This document shows, in pieces, positions 34,722-45,569 of a stretch of 64,000 nucleotides of DNA; the stretch's first letter is position 1, and each line of letters opens with the position of its first letter. Both the position numbers and the translations under genes were made by a program. The stretch spans positions 25,707,501-25,771,500 of the forward strand of contig CM032230.1 of the NCBI GenBank assembly GCA_019009955.1. Direction: 5' to 3'. The DNA comes from Riptortus pedestris. Lineage: Eukaryota; Arthropoda; Insecta; Hemiptera; Alydidae. A model generated the notes under the pieces. The model saw nothing but the letters and a program-made list of their open reading frames with translations. It ran no database searches and had not been told where the DNA came from.

Positions 34722-34960
34722 CAGATTTCCCTTAAGGGAAAACAGCTATTGAAGTTATACTCATGATGTGATTATTGAAAAAAAATGTCTCTAAATATCT
34801 AAATTATTTCAAAATTACCCCTCCCCCAGCCCTATTTTAGGGGTTAATGAGCAGGGTTTTTCATTTTGCATGAAATGCTTATATATCGAATTTGGTAATG
34901 ATAAAATAAAAATTATGACCGCTAGAGCTATAACAGACAAATATCTATATCAACGCTACT
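34722..34960 (+). repeat. HINE-like fragments
   Basis: ATTAGCAGATTTCCCTTAAG opens a plus copy that breaks off after about 100 bp. It is followed by CGAATTTGGTAATGATAAAA and ACCGCTAGAGC, which are central family segments in minus orientation. Confidence 0.55.
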
Positions 34961-34969
34961 AAGCAATAC

Positions 34970-35205
34970 TCGGGATGTGAGTTAGCATTAACTCTTCCAT
35001 GATTATAAGCTATATCAAAATATCTAGAGACGACCAGGAGTGGAGTTGTAAGTGAGGCATTATATGAAAAATCGCCATACTTAGTTTCTTATTGGTTTTC
35101 CTGCAAACATGCACATATCAGAAGGTGTTTATTTAAAGTAACATTTGTTATATTCACTTTTGTCGACCACAAAGCATACACCAGATATGTTTTTAGGCTT
35201 ATATT
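34970..35205 (+). repeat. Helitron unit fragment
   Basis: Contains CCATGATTATAAGCTATATC, GACCAGGAGTGGAGTTGTAA and CTTATTGGTTTTCCTGCAAA, matching the roughly 300-bp tandem unit of the local Helitrons. Confidence 0.6.
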
Positions 35206-35679
35206 TTAGTTATAAGCATAATTTGGATTAGGGAAATTATAAATCTCTGCCACTACCCTCTTCATTTGTTATTTATTTTAATTAGAAAATAACTTTATTT
35301 CCAATAGAAATTTAAACAGTAAGAGCATTTTGATTATTTAATTTTTATAATGTATTATTTAAACAAACCATGCTGAATTTGTATGTTGGCAATATTGAAA
35401 TGACTATGTATTATCCATAACTATTAAATGCTACTTGGTAATGCCATGAAAAAAGACAATATAGGTTTAAACTCAATATTATTTGAGGTTGCAGGGGGGA
35501 GGGGGGTGCTGCAATCTCTTTCCCTCACCTCAGTTTTACAATATAAATTAAATTATTTTTATGGTACCCCTGTTATTTATTTACAACAGGTACATGAATT
35601 ACTAGAAAATTTGAACTTGAACTTTTTAGTGTTTTGAATAAATAATTTAAGTAAAACAATATATACTTGTCTATTACTG

Positions 35680-36090
35680 CAATTGTGATTTGTAACCAAA
35701 CTCGATGTATAAGTGTTTCATTTAAAACTGATAATCAAGTTCGTTAATGGTTGAAATTAGATGGGGAGGGGGAAAATCCTAAATATCTCCGTCACTATAA
35801 GTCGGATTGTAAAACTGTTTAATAACAATCTCATTGCAAATTTAATTTTCTATAAATACTGTTCTCTTTGCTTGTTCCTTTACCTTGAATATTAACTGAG
35901 ATATTTTTTAATTTCCAGCCATCAGTAAACCCCTACTTTTAGCCATCACACTTTAACAATAAGTGAATATATCATGAAATGCCTTATTCCAAGCTTAAGT
36001 GGCAAATATTGTTTTCAACAGTTCTTTAATAGACAAGAGACATGCAAATATGTTGTGTGATGAAAACATCAATTAAGATTTCATTTCTTG
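35680..36090 (+). repeat. HINE-like fragment, type B
   Basis: GTAACCAAACTCGATGTATA through GAGATATTTTTTAATTTCCA, then the type B segment with GCCTTATTCCAAGCTTAAGT. Terminal sequences are absent. Confidence 0.6.
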
Positions 36091-36893
36091 ATTTGAAAAT
36101 GTTTATTTGATCTATACTATACTCGATATAATATGATATCAAGAAACAGAAATATGTGCTTCCATCTCATTTCTGTTATCATATGATAACATATGATGGC
36201 CCGGGCAGGATTTTTCTACACAGCGAAGCCAAAATACCTCCTCTTATACATATTATATTTTAATCAGCTCAAATACTAGGCGGCATTCTGTTTACCTCTA
36301 CTTTAGAAGGTACTAAAATTTAGAAAAATATAATTTGACATAACTAATTAATTTTAATCACCATTGTTTTAGTTACCGGGAAAAATTAGTTATAGGAGAC
36401 ATTCTCAAATTTCCTGCTCTCATGAGTTGTTAATTTTTGATTAAATAAAACGCTTAAACAAGAGCTTGTTAATGATCAAACAATTAGAGTAGTTATATTC
36501 AAGTATGTGTGCATATGTATGTATGTATATATAATTTTCAATAGACCTCATTTCCATTATCTAGGTAGGATTGATAGGCATTTAAAGAATTTTTTTGAAA
36601 ATTGTGTCATGATACAACCTCAATTGTTGATATCCTTAGAGCAAACATTAAACTCTAATTGTCACAACTTTCATTTTTTGAATTGTAATGGACTTATCTG
36701 TTTTTGCTCTCCCTGAATGTTTAAGTGATATCTGCAAATATGTGTAACAATACCTCGAAAACTATCATCATAGTAGCTTTCATATTTAGGTATGCTACAC
36801 ATACATCTAGCTGTGCAATACATCTTGTGAGCCAGAGATCCCTGATGATTTTTGGTTTAAATACTCAGGGAAATGATTTGAACTGGAAATAAA

Positions 36894-37481
36894 AAAGTCT
36901 CACACAGGGGCTGCATTAACTAAGCAGATTTCCCACGTGTGTCACGTATATGCATTTATCTCAAGACCTAAAAGTTCAATGAGAACAATATTTGTTATTT
37001 AGGCTTCAAATAATGTGCTTCATAATATAACATCTTATTGTTGATATGGCATGAGTAGGAGTGGTGGTTTGCTGAAGGCCGAAAACTAAAAAATGCAAAT
37101 ATCTCTGTTAATATAAAAGATAGTGAAAAAACATACATAACAGCATATATAAAGCATTACATTTGCAATAATATTGGTTCTATACAATTTTTCGATCCGA
37201 TGCGTAATAACAGAGATATTAAGAATTTTCGAGATCCCCCCTCCCTCTGTCCGATTTCAACTATTAACGAACTTCATCTTTATTTTTGCATAAAGCACTT
37301 TTATATCGAGTTCGGTAACGGTCAAACAAAAATTACAACTGGTAGAGCGTTAACAGTCAAATATATATATATATATATAAATGAAATTTTGAACAGACCT
37401 CATTTTCATCATCTCTTAGGTATGATCGATGGGCTTTGAGGAAATATTTGGAAATCTCAATAGTTGATTTGAAATCTGCTA
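36894..37481 (-). repeat. HINE-like repeat on minus (type B)
   Basis: Starts AGTCTCACACAGGGGCTGC, passes the type B block and a short (TA)n at 37362-37378, and ends at TTTGAAATCTGCT with the 5' palindrome damaged. Confidence 0.68.
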
Positions 37482-37904
37482 AAATTGTGAATTCCTAGGT
37501 ACCTGCTGGAGATAAATGAGATTCGTACAATACCTTTTTTGTTCATACAAAATCTTTAAATTATGTTCTATGATATTTTTGACTTCATGTATTGGAATGG
37601 AGACATCATATGTCACTTTCAACGGAAGTGCAGTTTATTAATAAGAACTTTTTTGTCCTGTTGTAATTTAATACAAGTATAAGGAATTTAGATAGGGTGC
37701 CCATCAGATTACTTTTCTTTTTAAGCTTATTTGATTGAAAATGGGGTATAATACAGTTATAATACGCCCCTAGTTATAGGAGTTGTTGAAATGAGTATTA
37801 TTGCCAATTGTGAAGTATTTTTAAAAACAAAAGATGAATTATTGAACACAAAGAGGCATTTTCGATTAGTTTAATGTTCCTAACAATTTTTCTTTTTCTT
37901 GCAG

Positions 37905-38363
37905 GATAGTTCACCTCTCAGATTTTTACAGCCAGAGATCCCTGATATAAACTTTGATTTACTAAAGAAATATACTCTTGAGACTGTAGAAAATTTAATG
38001 AAGCTAAGGTCAAAGGTATTACAGCGGACAGCAGAGTTTGATTTCGTACTTATTTCCAGTCAGGCTATTCAAACGGCTAAGGAAATGCCAAGTCGCTTTA
38101 ACAGTTATTTAATTTCCCACGATGGTGTCATTTCCGTTGAGAAGATAGTACCCATTGAAAAGATTAAAAGCAATGTTAGTGATGCTGGTGGTAAACTCAA
38201 AGAGTTAACTGATAAATTACCCATTTCCGGGGTGCAGGAGAAATGGGAAATAGTCAAGCAAAAAATGCCGGCTTGGCAAAACACTATTGCAACCAAAATG
38301 CAAGATCTCCAAGATACTATAAATAAAAGGTTTAACTCCAAAAAAGCTGAAGGTGGACAATAA
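37905..38363 (+). CDS. Exon 3 of the mitochondrial-type gene (residues 51-202, stop)
   Basis: Strong acceptor (TTTTTCTTTTTCTTGCAG) ends at 37904; the exon starts GATAGTTCACC in phase 0 and stops at TAA 38361-38363. It encodes DSSPLRFLQPEIPDINFDLL, then a helical, charged domain with TLETVENLMKLRSKVLQRT (about residues 75-95) and an amphipathic C-terminal half (VQEKWEIVKQKMPAWQNTIA) ending in KKAEGGQ. No transmembrane segment or known catalytic motif is visible. A soluble or peripheral mitochondrial protein is plausible. I do not recognise the family, and the targeting is inference from exon 1. Confidence 0.7.
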   Translation, partial: DSSPLRFLQPEIPDINFDLLKKYTLETVENLMKLRSKVLQRTAEFDFVLISSQAIQTAKEMPSRFNSYLISHDGVISVEKIVPIEKIKSNVSDAGGKLKELTDKLPISGVQEKWEIVKQKMPAWQNTIATKMQDLQDTINKRFNSKKAEGGQ

Positions 38364-38503
38364 GTGGAAAACCTAATCTGCTAAATGTTAGTTTTCATAG
38401 TTTTTTTTTTTAGAATCAAGTAATTTCTTCTCTCATATGAGTGTTTAGTAATTAAAATCATGTTTTAATTATTGACTTCTTTTTTGTGTGTTCGTGTTGG
38501 AAG

Positions 38504-38509
38504 ATTAAA
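38504..38509 (+). promoter_or_regulatory. Possible polyadenylation signal of gene 2
   Basis: ATTAAA about 140 bp after the stop codon, with T/GT-rich sequence around it. Weakly supported. Confidence 0.3.
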
Positions 38510-38832
38510 GAATCCCCATAACAGCCAGTAAATGAATCATCGATTTATTAGTCCAGCTGTTTTGTTTCATTATTTCGGTATTTTTTCTGCAGTTGTGGGT
38601 GCCTCCTGCCTTTTTATTTTGTAACAAACTTATTTTAAAACATAATGGAAAGCCAGAAAAAAGCAGTTGCTGAATTGTTGAAAATTTGTGGAAATAACTA
38701 AATTCCTAGGAAATCTTAGGTACCAACCACAATAAATGATTTCCATTAAGAGAAATCTGTTAAAATGGTTTAAATAGATCACAGATATAATCAGGGAAAA
38801 AAAATGTAAATCAACAACTCTAGTTATTTTAA

Positions 38833-39772
38833 TATATATATATAAAAATGAATGTTTGTATGTCCTTTATAGAATCGTAAATGGCTGAACCGAGTTTTAT
38901 GAAACTTGGTATGTATATTACTACTAACTCAGGTTAGGTTTTTGGTTATATTAATATTCTCTGAGACAAACAACAACAGTAGGGGTTATAAGGGTGGCCT
39001 GAAATTAAAAAGCGATGTTTCGTTTCCTATTGGTTTTTGGCAAATATGCACATAAAATAAAATTTGTTTATTTGGTTTAGAGTACCTTTTGTAATATACA
39101 CTTTGTCGTTACTGAAGTATAAATGAGATATACACTAAAAACAATAGTGGGAGTCAACAATTTTATATGGCGCAAAAGGCTCAACCGAACTAAATGAAAC
39201 TCCGTATGTGATTCGGTATTAACAACTCCCTGATTATAAGCTATATAACAATTTCGAGGTACGAATAGGAGTGGGGCTTATAAGAGAGGTCTGAAATATA
39301 GAATCTCGATATTCCGCAACCTATTCATTTTTTGGCAAACGTGCATATAAGAAAAGTTGTTTGTTGTGTTATATGCACTTTTGCCGTATAACGAAGTATG
39401 AATGAGGTATACATGAAAAAATATAGAAGGGGTCATCGATGTTATAGGGCGTGAAAGACTAAATCGAAATCAATGAAACTCCGTATTTTTTACTATAATA
39501 ATATGATAATCTATGATTATGTTATACATAAAAAAAATGCATGTACAGGAAATGGGTAATATAAAAATATTGTGTATTTTGTAGAATTAAGCACATAACA
39601 AATACTTGAATATATCCCCAGCATGCCGGACTCAGTTGTAAATCCTAAACATTGAGATGGGAAAATGTAAAAATATTGTATTGTATATAAGTAAAGCCCC
39701 CCCTCCCAAAAAAAATACCGTCATCATTCAGCCTCAAATGATTTCCCGGGCCAAGCCGGGTACCTTAGCTAG
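38833..39772 (+). mobile_element. Non-autonomous Helitron between two convergent genes, 940 bp
   Basis: The 5' side is (TA)n, then AAAAATGAATGTTTGTATGT and GAATCGTAAATGGCTGAACC; the exact TC is lost in the AT run. The 3' side is CATTCAGCCTCAAATGATTT, CCCGGGCCAAGCCGGG and TACCTTAGCTAG ending at 39772, followed by T. Two diverged tandem units inside. It separates the 3' ends of gene 2 and Gemin6. Confidence 0.82.
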
Positions 39773-39821
39773 TGACTTAATACAATAGAGATTATGATAA
39801 AATTCACTAAACAATAGATTC

Positions 39822-39827
39822 TTTATT
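39822..39827 (-). promoter_or_regulatory. Gemin6 polyadenylation signal
   Basis: AATAAA on minus, about 30 bp after the Gemin6 stop codon. The 3' UTR would be very short and end before the Helitron. Confidence 0.6.
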
Positions 39828-39856
39828 TAAATTTTGCATTTTTGTCTTTTACAAAT

Positions 39857-40181
39857 TTATGGAGGCATTGACTCAATTAATCCTTGAATTTTCTTTAAAA
39901 TAATTTCATTAGGGCTTAAACAATCATCTTTAGTATACGGCGGCATTATAGTAATTTGTCCGGCAAACTGTAAGTTATCTCCATGTTCTTCAATGGGTAT
40001 AAGGTTCTTCTCCAGCCATTCTTTCAACTTAATTCGAGCTTTTGTCAGGTCCTCACAAGAGACTTTTTCATTCTCGAACAGGCTTATGGGCTTTACATCT
40101 CCAATGCAATTTATAGACTTAACAGCATGATGAAAAATTATTTCCAGTGAAGATGTACTTCCTTCTGCCAACAAGACAATA
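39857..40181 (-). CDS. Gemin6: Gemin6, exon 2 (residues 43-150, stop)
   Basis: Second coding exon. On minus the acceptor TTTTGTTTCAG ends at 40182; T then completes a TG|T codon from exon 1. The segment IVLLAEGSTSSLEIIFHHAV is the end of the Sm-like fold. It is followed by the Gemin6/LSM12-type AD domain with LKEWLEKNLIPIEEHGD and TIMPPYTKDDCLSPNEIIL, near-invariant features of vertebrate Gemin6. Stop TAA at 39857-39859. Total 150 aa against about 167 in mammals. Gemin6 pairs with Gemin7 in the SMN complex, which loads Sm proteins on spliceosomal snRNAs in the cytoplasm. Confidence 0.88.
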
Positions 40182-40299
40182 CTGAAACAAAATTAAAAAT
40201 AAAATTAACGATAATTTAAACATTTTTAGGAGGTTTCAGCAGAGCTCCCAACTTTCTCTTTCAAAAATCATTTATATTTTATATTATAACATCCAAAAA

Positions 40300-40660
40300 A
40301 GTCCTACTAGACCCGAAATTAGCCAATCTCATCTCGTCCGTTATCCGCACACAATAAAAATACAAATATCTCAGTTAATATTAAAGATAAGAGAAGAAAT
40401 GTATAAAGATATTTATAGTAGTTTAATTTGGAATAAGATGGATTTTATACAATGTTTTGATTCGACGTATAGTAACAGAGATATTTCGAATTTTCGATAA
40501 TCCTCCCTTCTAAACCCCACTCCCACTTGCCGATTTTAATCATTAATGAACTTTACATAAAACGTTTAAATTCTTTTTACATAAAACGTTTAAATATCAA
40601 GTTTAGTAATGATCAAGCAAAAATTGCGACTGCTAAGCACTAACAGACAAATATATACTC

Positions 40661-40718
<58 letters not shown>

Positions 40719-40840
40719 GAATGGACCTCATTTTTGTCGTCTCCTGGGTAGGATTGATGGACATTTGAAGAAAAGTTTTGAAAATCGTGTCATGAGTACA
40801 ACCACAATAGTTGATTCCCCTCGTGGGAAATCTGCTAAAT
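40300..40840 (-). repeat. HINE-like repeat (type A) in the Gemin6 intron
   Basis: Starts AAGTCCTACTAGACCCGAAA (terminal hairpin lost, type A block ACCCGAAATTAGCCAATCTC present), has (TA)n at about 40672-40712, and ends CGTGGGAAATCTGCT. Confidence 0.68.
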
Positions 40841-40854
40841 GAGTTCCGTTCAAA

Positions 40855-40856
40855 AC

Positions 40857-40910
<54 letters not shown>
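40855..40910. repeat. TA/CA microsatellite
   Basis: (TA)n broken by GTA, then (AC)n, ending CACCACACAAC. It follows a HINE-like end and TTCAAAACTATATA, so it is probably the microsatellite of another truncated copy. Confidence 0.7.
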
Positions 40911-40911
<1 letters not shown>

Positions 40912-40967
40912 CACACAACAATTAAAAAGTGTCTATAATATTATCAATTTCAAACACACCTCTATGT

Positions 40968-41072
40968 CCTTTGTTCTATGTCCCACCCTGGCTAGAAAAG
41001 GGTTGTAACCTGTAGATAACCCGTTCCAATTAGCCTAAGTTGCAAAAAGTGGATTATAATAAATAATAATAA
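40968..41072 (+). repeat. tRNA-derived SINE, 3' part, copy 2
   Basis: TTGTTCTATGTCCCACCCTGGCTAGAAAAG..., GCAAAAAGTGGATTATAAT and an AATAATAATAAT tail; same body as the SINE at 10191. Confidence 0.65.
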
Positions 41073-41591
41073 TTTCAAACACAGATGTTATTTAATTATA
41101 TTTTTCTGTTAACTGCAACATTGTGTAACACTGAATAACTTCTTAGCCAAGGCAATAGGGAAGAGAGGTCGACTCTTTCCTGATATATTGTTCTGGCAGT
41201 TTCAACAGTAAATGCAGATCTAAATGGATTTGAACTGGCCCTATTGTGGTAGGCACATTTCCAATGTGATTCAACTACTACTGGAAAAAATCCACACACT
41301 GAATAATAATGTAGCACAAAACAATTTACAAAAATAGTTTAAAAATAGATTTGGCTTTTACAGTGCAAGAATAAATAATGATTATATAGTGCAGGGTGGA
41401 GCAGAGGAAGCTCATGTTTTTCACTATTTAATGACTGAGACACTGTTAGATAAAAATTATACTGTACATAAAATTAAATAAAGTAATTATTATTGTATGT
41501 TTCTTAACTCTCAGGTTTAACTGGATTTTAATATAGCAGGGGTCATAACCAAATGCTATTCATTTTTTTGTTATTTTTTAACGGGAATATA
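41073..41591. other. Gemin6 intron segment without recognised features
   Basis: About 500 bp; no gene, repeat family or RNA recognised. Confidence 0.4.
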
Positions 41592-41636
41592 AAACATTAC
41601 GGACAATAATAAGAATTATTATTGTCCGTAATGTTT
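41592..41636. repeat. Perfect 21-bp inverted repeat, 3-nt spacer
   Basis: The left arm AAACATTACGGACAATAATA+A (41592-41612) and the right arm TTATTATTGTCCGTAATGTT+T (41616-41636) are exact inverses around GAA. The right arm is the last part of the neighbouring LINE fragment, so the left arm is a fold-back copy. Confidence 0.93.
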
Positions 41637-41908
41637 CTAACAAAACTGGCCGTGTCTAACAAAACTGCTTCTTGTGATAATCTTATTAATTGCTCTAATT
41701 TTATTGCCTTAATTGTGATCTTTGGAATTAAGCCATTTGTTGATATCACGACTGCAGAGACAGTGACAGAATCTAGCTTGTAAAGAGTTTTTATTTCGAT
41801 AGCCAAATCCTGGTACTTTCTTATTTTCTCGACGCAAGACTTACGGATATTCTCATCATTTGGGACAACGATATCAATGATGTCAGCTTCCCCCCCCCCT
41901 CCTGTCAA
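41597..41908 (-). pseudogene. LINE 3'-end fragment: C-terminus of the polyprotein
   Basis: On minus: DIIDIVVPNDENIRKSCVEK, then IRKYQDLAIEIKTLYKLDSV and VVISTNGLIPK, ending LLDTASFVRNI. This block ends many non-LTR retrotransposon polyproteins annotated in insects, after the reverse transcriptase. Frame is open over about 100 codons, but the rest of the element is missing. It lies in the Gemin6 intron, antisense-neutral (same strand as the gene), and its 3' end is folded back in the palindrome. Confidence 0.68.
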
Positions 41909-42171
41909 TGACTATAATAACTAATTATTATTATTATTATTACGCATTACCTCTGCGCCACTCTGTATATTTATGTAGTAAATTACATAACATTTTAGCA
42001 AATGTATTAATATTGTTTAAAGTATTCTTTCACTTAAATTATTACAAATATTCCACAAAATGAACCGCATAAGCATCAAATTCTTAATAAATGTGTAATT
42101 AACATGCAAATATTTTAATATTATGCAGTATTTTATTTAATAGCTCTCCAGGTTGTCTATAGTAACTTAAG

Positions 42172-42330
42172 AATTAACTGCATAAGCATTCGTCTTAATC
42201 TCACGTGATAAACCTTGAGTGGTGAGTTCCATTCCTGCCTGGGCAATAGGAATTTATTTAATGACAAGCTCACTAAATAAAATTCTTTGTCCCACCCTGG
42301 CTAGAAAAGGGTGGTAGCCTGAACAAAACT
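42172..42330 (+). repeat. tRNA-derived SINE, copy 3
   Basis: GCATTCGTCTTAATCTCACG, then AACCTTGAGTGGTGAGTTCC (B-box side), GGCAATAGGAATTTATTTAA and CCCACCCTGGCTAGAAAAGG. Best evidence for the consensus together with copy 1. Confidence 0.7.
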
Positions 42331-42965
42331 CAACCAAATTAGGGATAGTAGCAAAGAGAGGACATTAATAAATTGAAACAAAAAATTGGGTAACTTAATA
42401 TAGATGAATTTTGTTCACTGGAAAAAAGTTTGATGGCATTTCATCAGTATTCACCTATTTCTCAACACTAGGTACACAATGATCTGAATTAAATCATTAT
42501 TTACACCGTGTAACTCTTGGACTTAGAATTAAAAGATACACTTCTTAAGAATTAAAGAGTTACATTGGGCCAAATTTTAACAATATATCAGCTCTATTCT
42601 TTGAAAAGAGTTTATTAGAATTGAAACAGATTCATAAATCATTGACATAACTGGAGTTATACTTTAAACTTAAAACATAAAGTGAAGCAAACTTAATAAA
42701 TAGGTTGAATAAGAAAAAAAATATCATAAGTTGTATTTAAATTGTGTCTTTGTATGCTATAGTAGTTGAATTATGTGAAGTTAAAAACTGGGCATAAATT
42801 TCTAACAACTTTTTTTACAAGATAGTGTCATGTTAAAATCAACCAATTTATTTTAAGGAAAATCTTGGAACAATAAATGCAAGTCATATTCCTAAAATTT
42901 TATTTAAAGTATGTAGTAATTCCTGCAAGGACAATTGAATCATGAGATTTGTTTAGTTTATTTAC
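42331..42965. other. 5' part of the Gemin6 intron, unique sequence
   Basis: AT-rich; nothing recognised except the splice donor at 42965-42964 (minus). Confidence 0.4.
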
Positions 42966-43093
42966 CACTCAGAAACTGGATCAATTGTGAAAATCGTCCC
43001 TTCATGAATGCACCCGTCTGATGTCTCCACTTTAACCTCACGATTAACATATTCTTTCAGTTGAACTGGATCATTTTGATAAACAGGGTGCAT
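42966..43093 (-). CDS. Gemin6: Gemin6, exon 1 (residues 1-43)
   Basis: ATG at 43093-43091 opens MHPVYQNDPVQLKEYVNREV, which lines up without gaps with the first 20 residues of mammalian Gemin6 (the YxxxEV turn falls on the same position), fixing the start. Then KVETSDGCIHEGTIFTIDP and VSE, the Sm-like beta strands. The exon ends GAG TG at 42966 and the donor is GTAAAT. The split codon TG|T gives Cys. Exon lengths 128 + 325 = 453 nt, an exact 151 codons. The intron of 2784 bp holds a HINE-like copy, two SINE pieces and a LINE end. Confidence 0.87.
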
Positions 43094-43303
43094 AATCCCC
43101 AGACAAATTTCGCATGCCGGTTTGTTATTGTAACCCTTATTTACATTGAAACCTTCACATCGTTACTAAGAGGTACCTGCATAGAGGTTATGCATAGGAT
43201 TGGTGTGTACAACCCTGTTTCTCTGAAAAGTAATTTGATTTTCCTCTTGTTAGGTTTTAATTTAGTGTCTCAATGGGTTAAAAATGTTCTTAAGACGATA
43301 AAA

Positions 43304-43550
43304 AAGTCGGTCCACGCTGGAGCTGTGTAAACTAAGAAGATTTCCCACCTGAGGTTTTACAATAGATAAATCTATATACTGGTAAAACTTTACACCACCG
43401 TGAATATTAAGTGAATAAATGCAAACGGTAGTGAGAAATCTTTCAGTCAATTTTAATAACGTTCCAACTGAAAGCGTCTAAATTGTAAACAAACAGGTCT
43501 GCCAATCGCTCAGAGCTGAACATATAGAAATATTCTTCACCGGAAAGAAA
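43304..43550 (-). repeat. HINE-like 3' part (type C)
   Basis: AGTCGGTCCACGCTGGAGCT, then ACACCACCGTGAATATTAAG and AAACAAACAGGTCTGCCAAT; 3' side only. Lies about 200 bp upstream of the Gemin6 start codon, so it may bound or overlap that promoter. Confidence 0.65.
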
Positions 43551-43873
43551 TAAAGTCCGTCATGCAGGGGCTGTGTTAACTAAGCAGATTTCCCACTTAC
43601 GTCACGTATTTGCATTTATCTCATGACGTAAAAGCTCAATGAGAACTATATTTGTTATTTAGGCTTCAAATAAAGTGCTTCATAAAATAACAGCTTATTG
43701 TTGATATGTCATGAGTAGGAGTGGGGGTTTACTGAAGGCCAAAAACTAAAATACGCTAATATCTCAGTTAATATTAAAGACAATAAAAGAAAACAAACGT
43801 ATATAATAACATTTATGGAATATTACTTTTGCAATAAGATTGGATCTATACAGTTTTACGATTAGATGCATAA

Positions 43874-44011
43874 TGTAATATTGATAACTAACAGTACATT
43901 GAGTAACGCCATTATTCAACTGTTTTATTAACAAGGTAACAGTAGGTTTCATCACCTTGCAACCATATAGCATATGCTCCATTGCCTAGCAACCGTATAG
44001 CATATGCTACA
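43874..44011 (-). repeat. 3' LTR of the gypsy element
   Basis: On plus TGTAATATTGATAACTAACA ... CATATGCTACA. A purine tract (GGTGGGGAGAAA on minus, about 44012-44023) precedes it as polypurine tract. Confidence 0.9.
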
Positions 44012-44462
44012 TTTCTCCCCACCAAACTTGCGGATCTTCCTCCGCCTTTGGTTGACACTCCTCCTCGGTTGTCTTCTGGGATGTGTACTCGTCCACCGCC
44101 CCTTCTCTGGTCCTGAGCTGGTCCGCGTGCTTTCGCTTGGTACGTGCACCTGCCAGAACTTTGTACGAATGATGCCCCGTTCGCTCCTCCACCACGCCAG
44201 GCACCCAGTCCTTGCTCAACTCATTCTTCACCCAGACTTCATCCCCCTTGGCAAACTCTCTCCCCTTAGATCTCTGGTCGTGGTAGTTTTTCTGCTTCCA
44301 TATCTTTACCTCCATTTCCTCCCTCGTGTCCGGCCTTAGGCGATCGAGAGCAGTAGGGAGTCGCCTTCCTAGGAACATGAGGGATGGTGGCCTGCCAGTG
44401 GTCTTCTGCGGGGTGTTGCGGTAGGACAGGAGAACCTGTGCCATTGCAAGGCTTGGTGGCAA
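44007..44462 (-). pseudogene. Gypsy integrase C-terminal part
   Basis: Contains LSYRNTPQKTTGRPPSLMFL, the conserved end of the integrase core, and the C-terminal GKGDEVWVKN-type fold (FAKGDEVWVKNELSKDWVPG). Separated from the rest of integrase by a frameshift near 44465. Confidence 0.82.
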
Positions 44463-44468
44463 CCCCTC

Positions 44469-45569
44469 CTACCTACAGACACAGTTCCTGGACTTGAAAG
44501 TCTGGATCATTCTCTCCACGAGCCCATTGGTCTTTGAATGATAAGGAGCTCCGGTCACTCGGCGGATATTGTTTGCAGAACAGAAATTCTTAAACATTGA
44601 CGAGGTCCACTGCGTCCCATTATCAGATACTATCTGCTTGGGTATACCGTACCTCGAGAACCATTGCCGCAATCGGTCAATTATAACTCCGGTGGTCATT
44701 CGGTTCATCACATCCACTTCAGCCCACTTGGAGTAAGCATCTATCTCTACCAGCCAATACTTGCCACCTACGGGTTCTGCGATATCCACGTGGAGTCGCT
44801 CCCAGGGTCCATTCGGTACGTTCCAGGGATACTGAGGCACCTCACACTCGCTATGTCTGTTAGCTTGGCATGGAATGCATCTTTTTACGTACTTCTCGAT
44901 ATCCTCATCGATTCCTGGCCACCAGACATAGTAACGGGACAGTGAGCGCATTGCAGTGATCCCGGGGTGACCCTCGTGGAACTGTTGAAGTACGGAGCTC
45001 CTCAGAGCTTCAGGAACAAACAGTCTTCCCAACAGAAGAATAACACCATCTTCCAGTGTTAGTTCGTCTCTCTTGTTCCAAAACATCTTCACACCATGTT
45101 TCATAGTTTCCGAATTTTTAGGCCAACTATGCTCCAGATAATCTAAGAGAAGCTTACAGACTGGATCCTTTCCATGTGATTTCTTAATGTCCCCAGCTGA
45201 AGAAATGAATGATATTTTTTCCATCCTAATTGTCCTTAATTCTTTGACCTCTGGGATTATATCCTCTTCATTAATTGATTCTCTTGTACTTGGAAAACGC
45301 GATAAGAAATTGGCCAGTCTATTGTTTGTTCCCTTACAGTACTCTATTCTGTAGTTATACTCCATGAGATTGATGCCCCATCGTACCAAACGTGAGTTCG
45401 CAGTTTTAGCAAGGTCCCTCTCAGTTCCAAATATCCTCTCCAGAGGCCTGTGGTCTGTCCTAAGTACAAATTCTCGCCCAAGCAGGAATTGACGGAACTT
45501 CCTAACTGCAAAGACCAAGGCCAGGGACCTGCCGGTGTTAAAGTCCTTGAGGCAAACAAAATGGGGCAC
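44469..45569 (-). pseudogene. Gypsy RNase H end and integrase
   Basis: Starts in RNase H (LALVFAVRKFRQFLLG, LRTDHRPLERIF) and passes a linker to the integrase zinc finger (FHEGHPGITAMRSLSRYY ... CIPCQ). The catalytic residues are all visible: Asp in LHVDIAEPVGG, Asp in VSDNGTQWTS and Glu in NGLVERMIQTF. It ends at a stop after a frameshift. RNase H is split between this frame and the reverse transcriptase frame, showing another shift near 45560. Confidence 0.88.

Noticed and set aside
34619..34737. Possible extra exon after TTATAG: GCLSPGILKLDPLQLVPRSK
   Set aside because: It has an acceptor-like start but no donor before a stop inside a HINE-like copy, and exon 2 joins exon 3 in frame without it.
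40609..41008. Open frames made of YIYIYIYI runs, also at 48077, 51940 and 62155
   Set aside because: Translations of (TA)n and (TG)n microsatellites.
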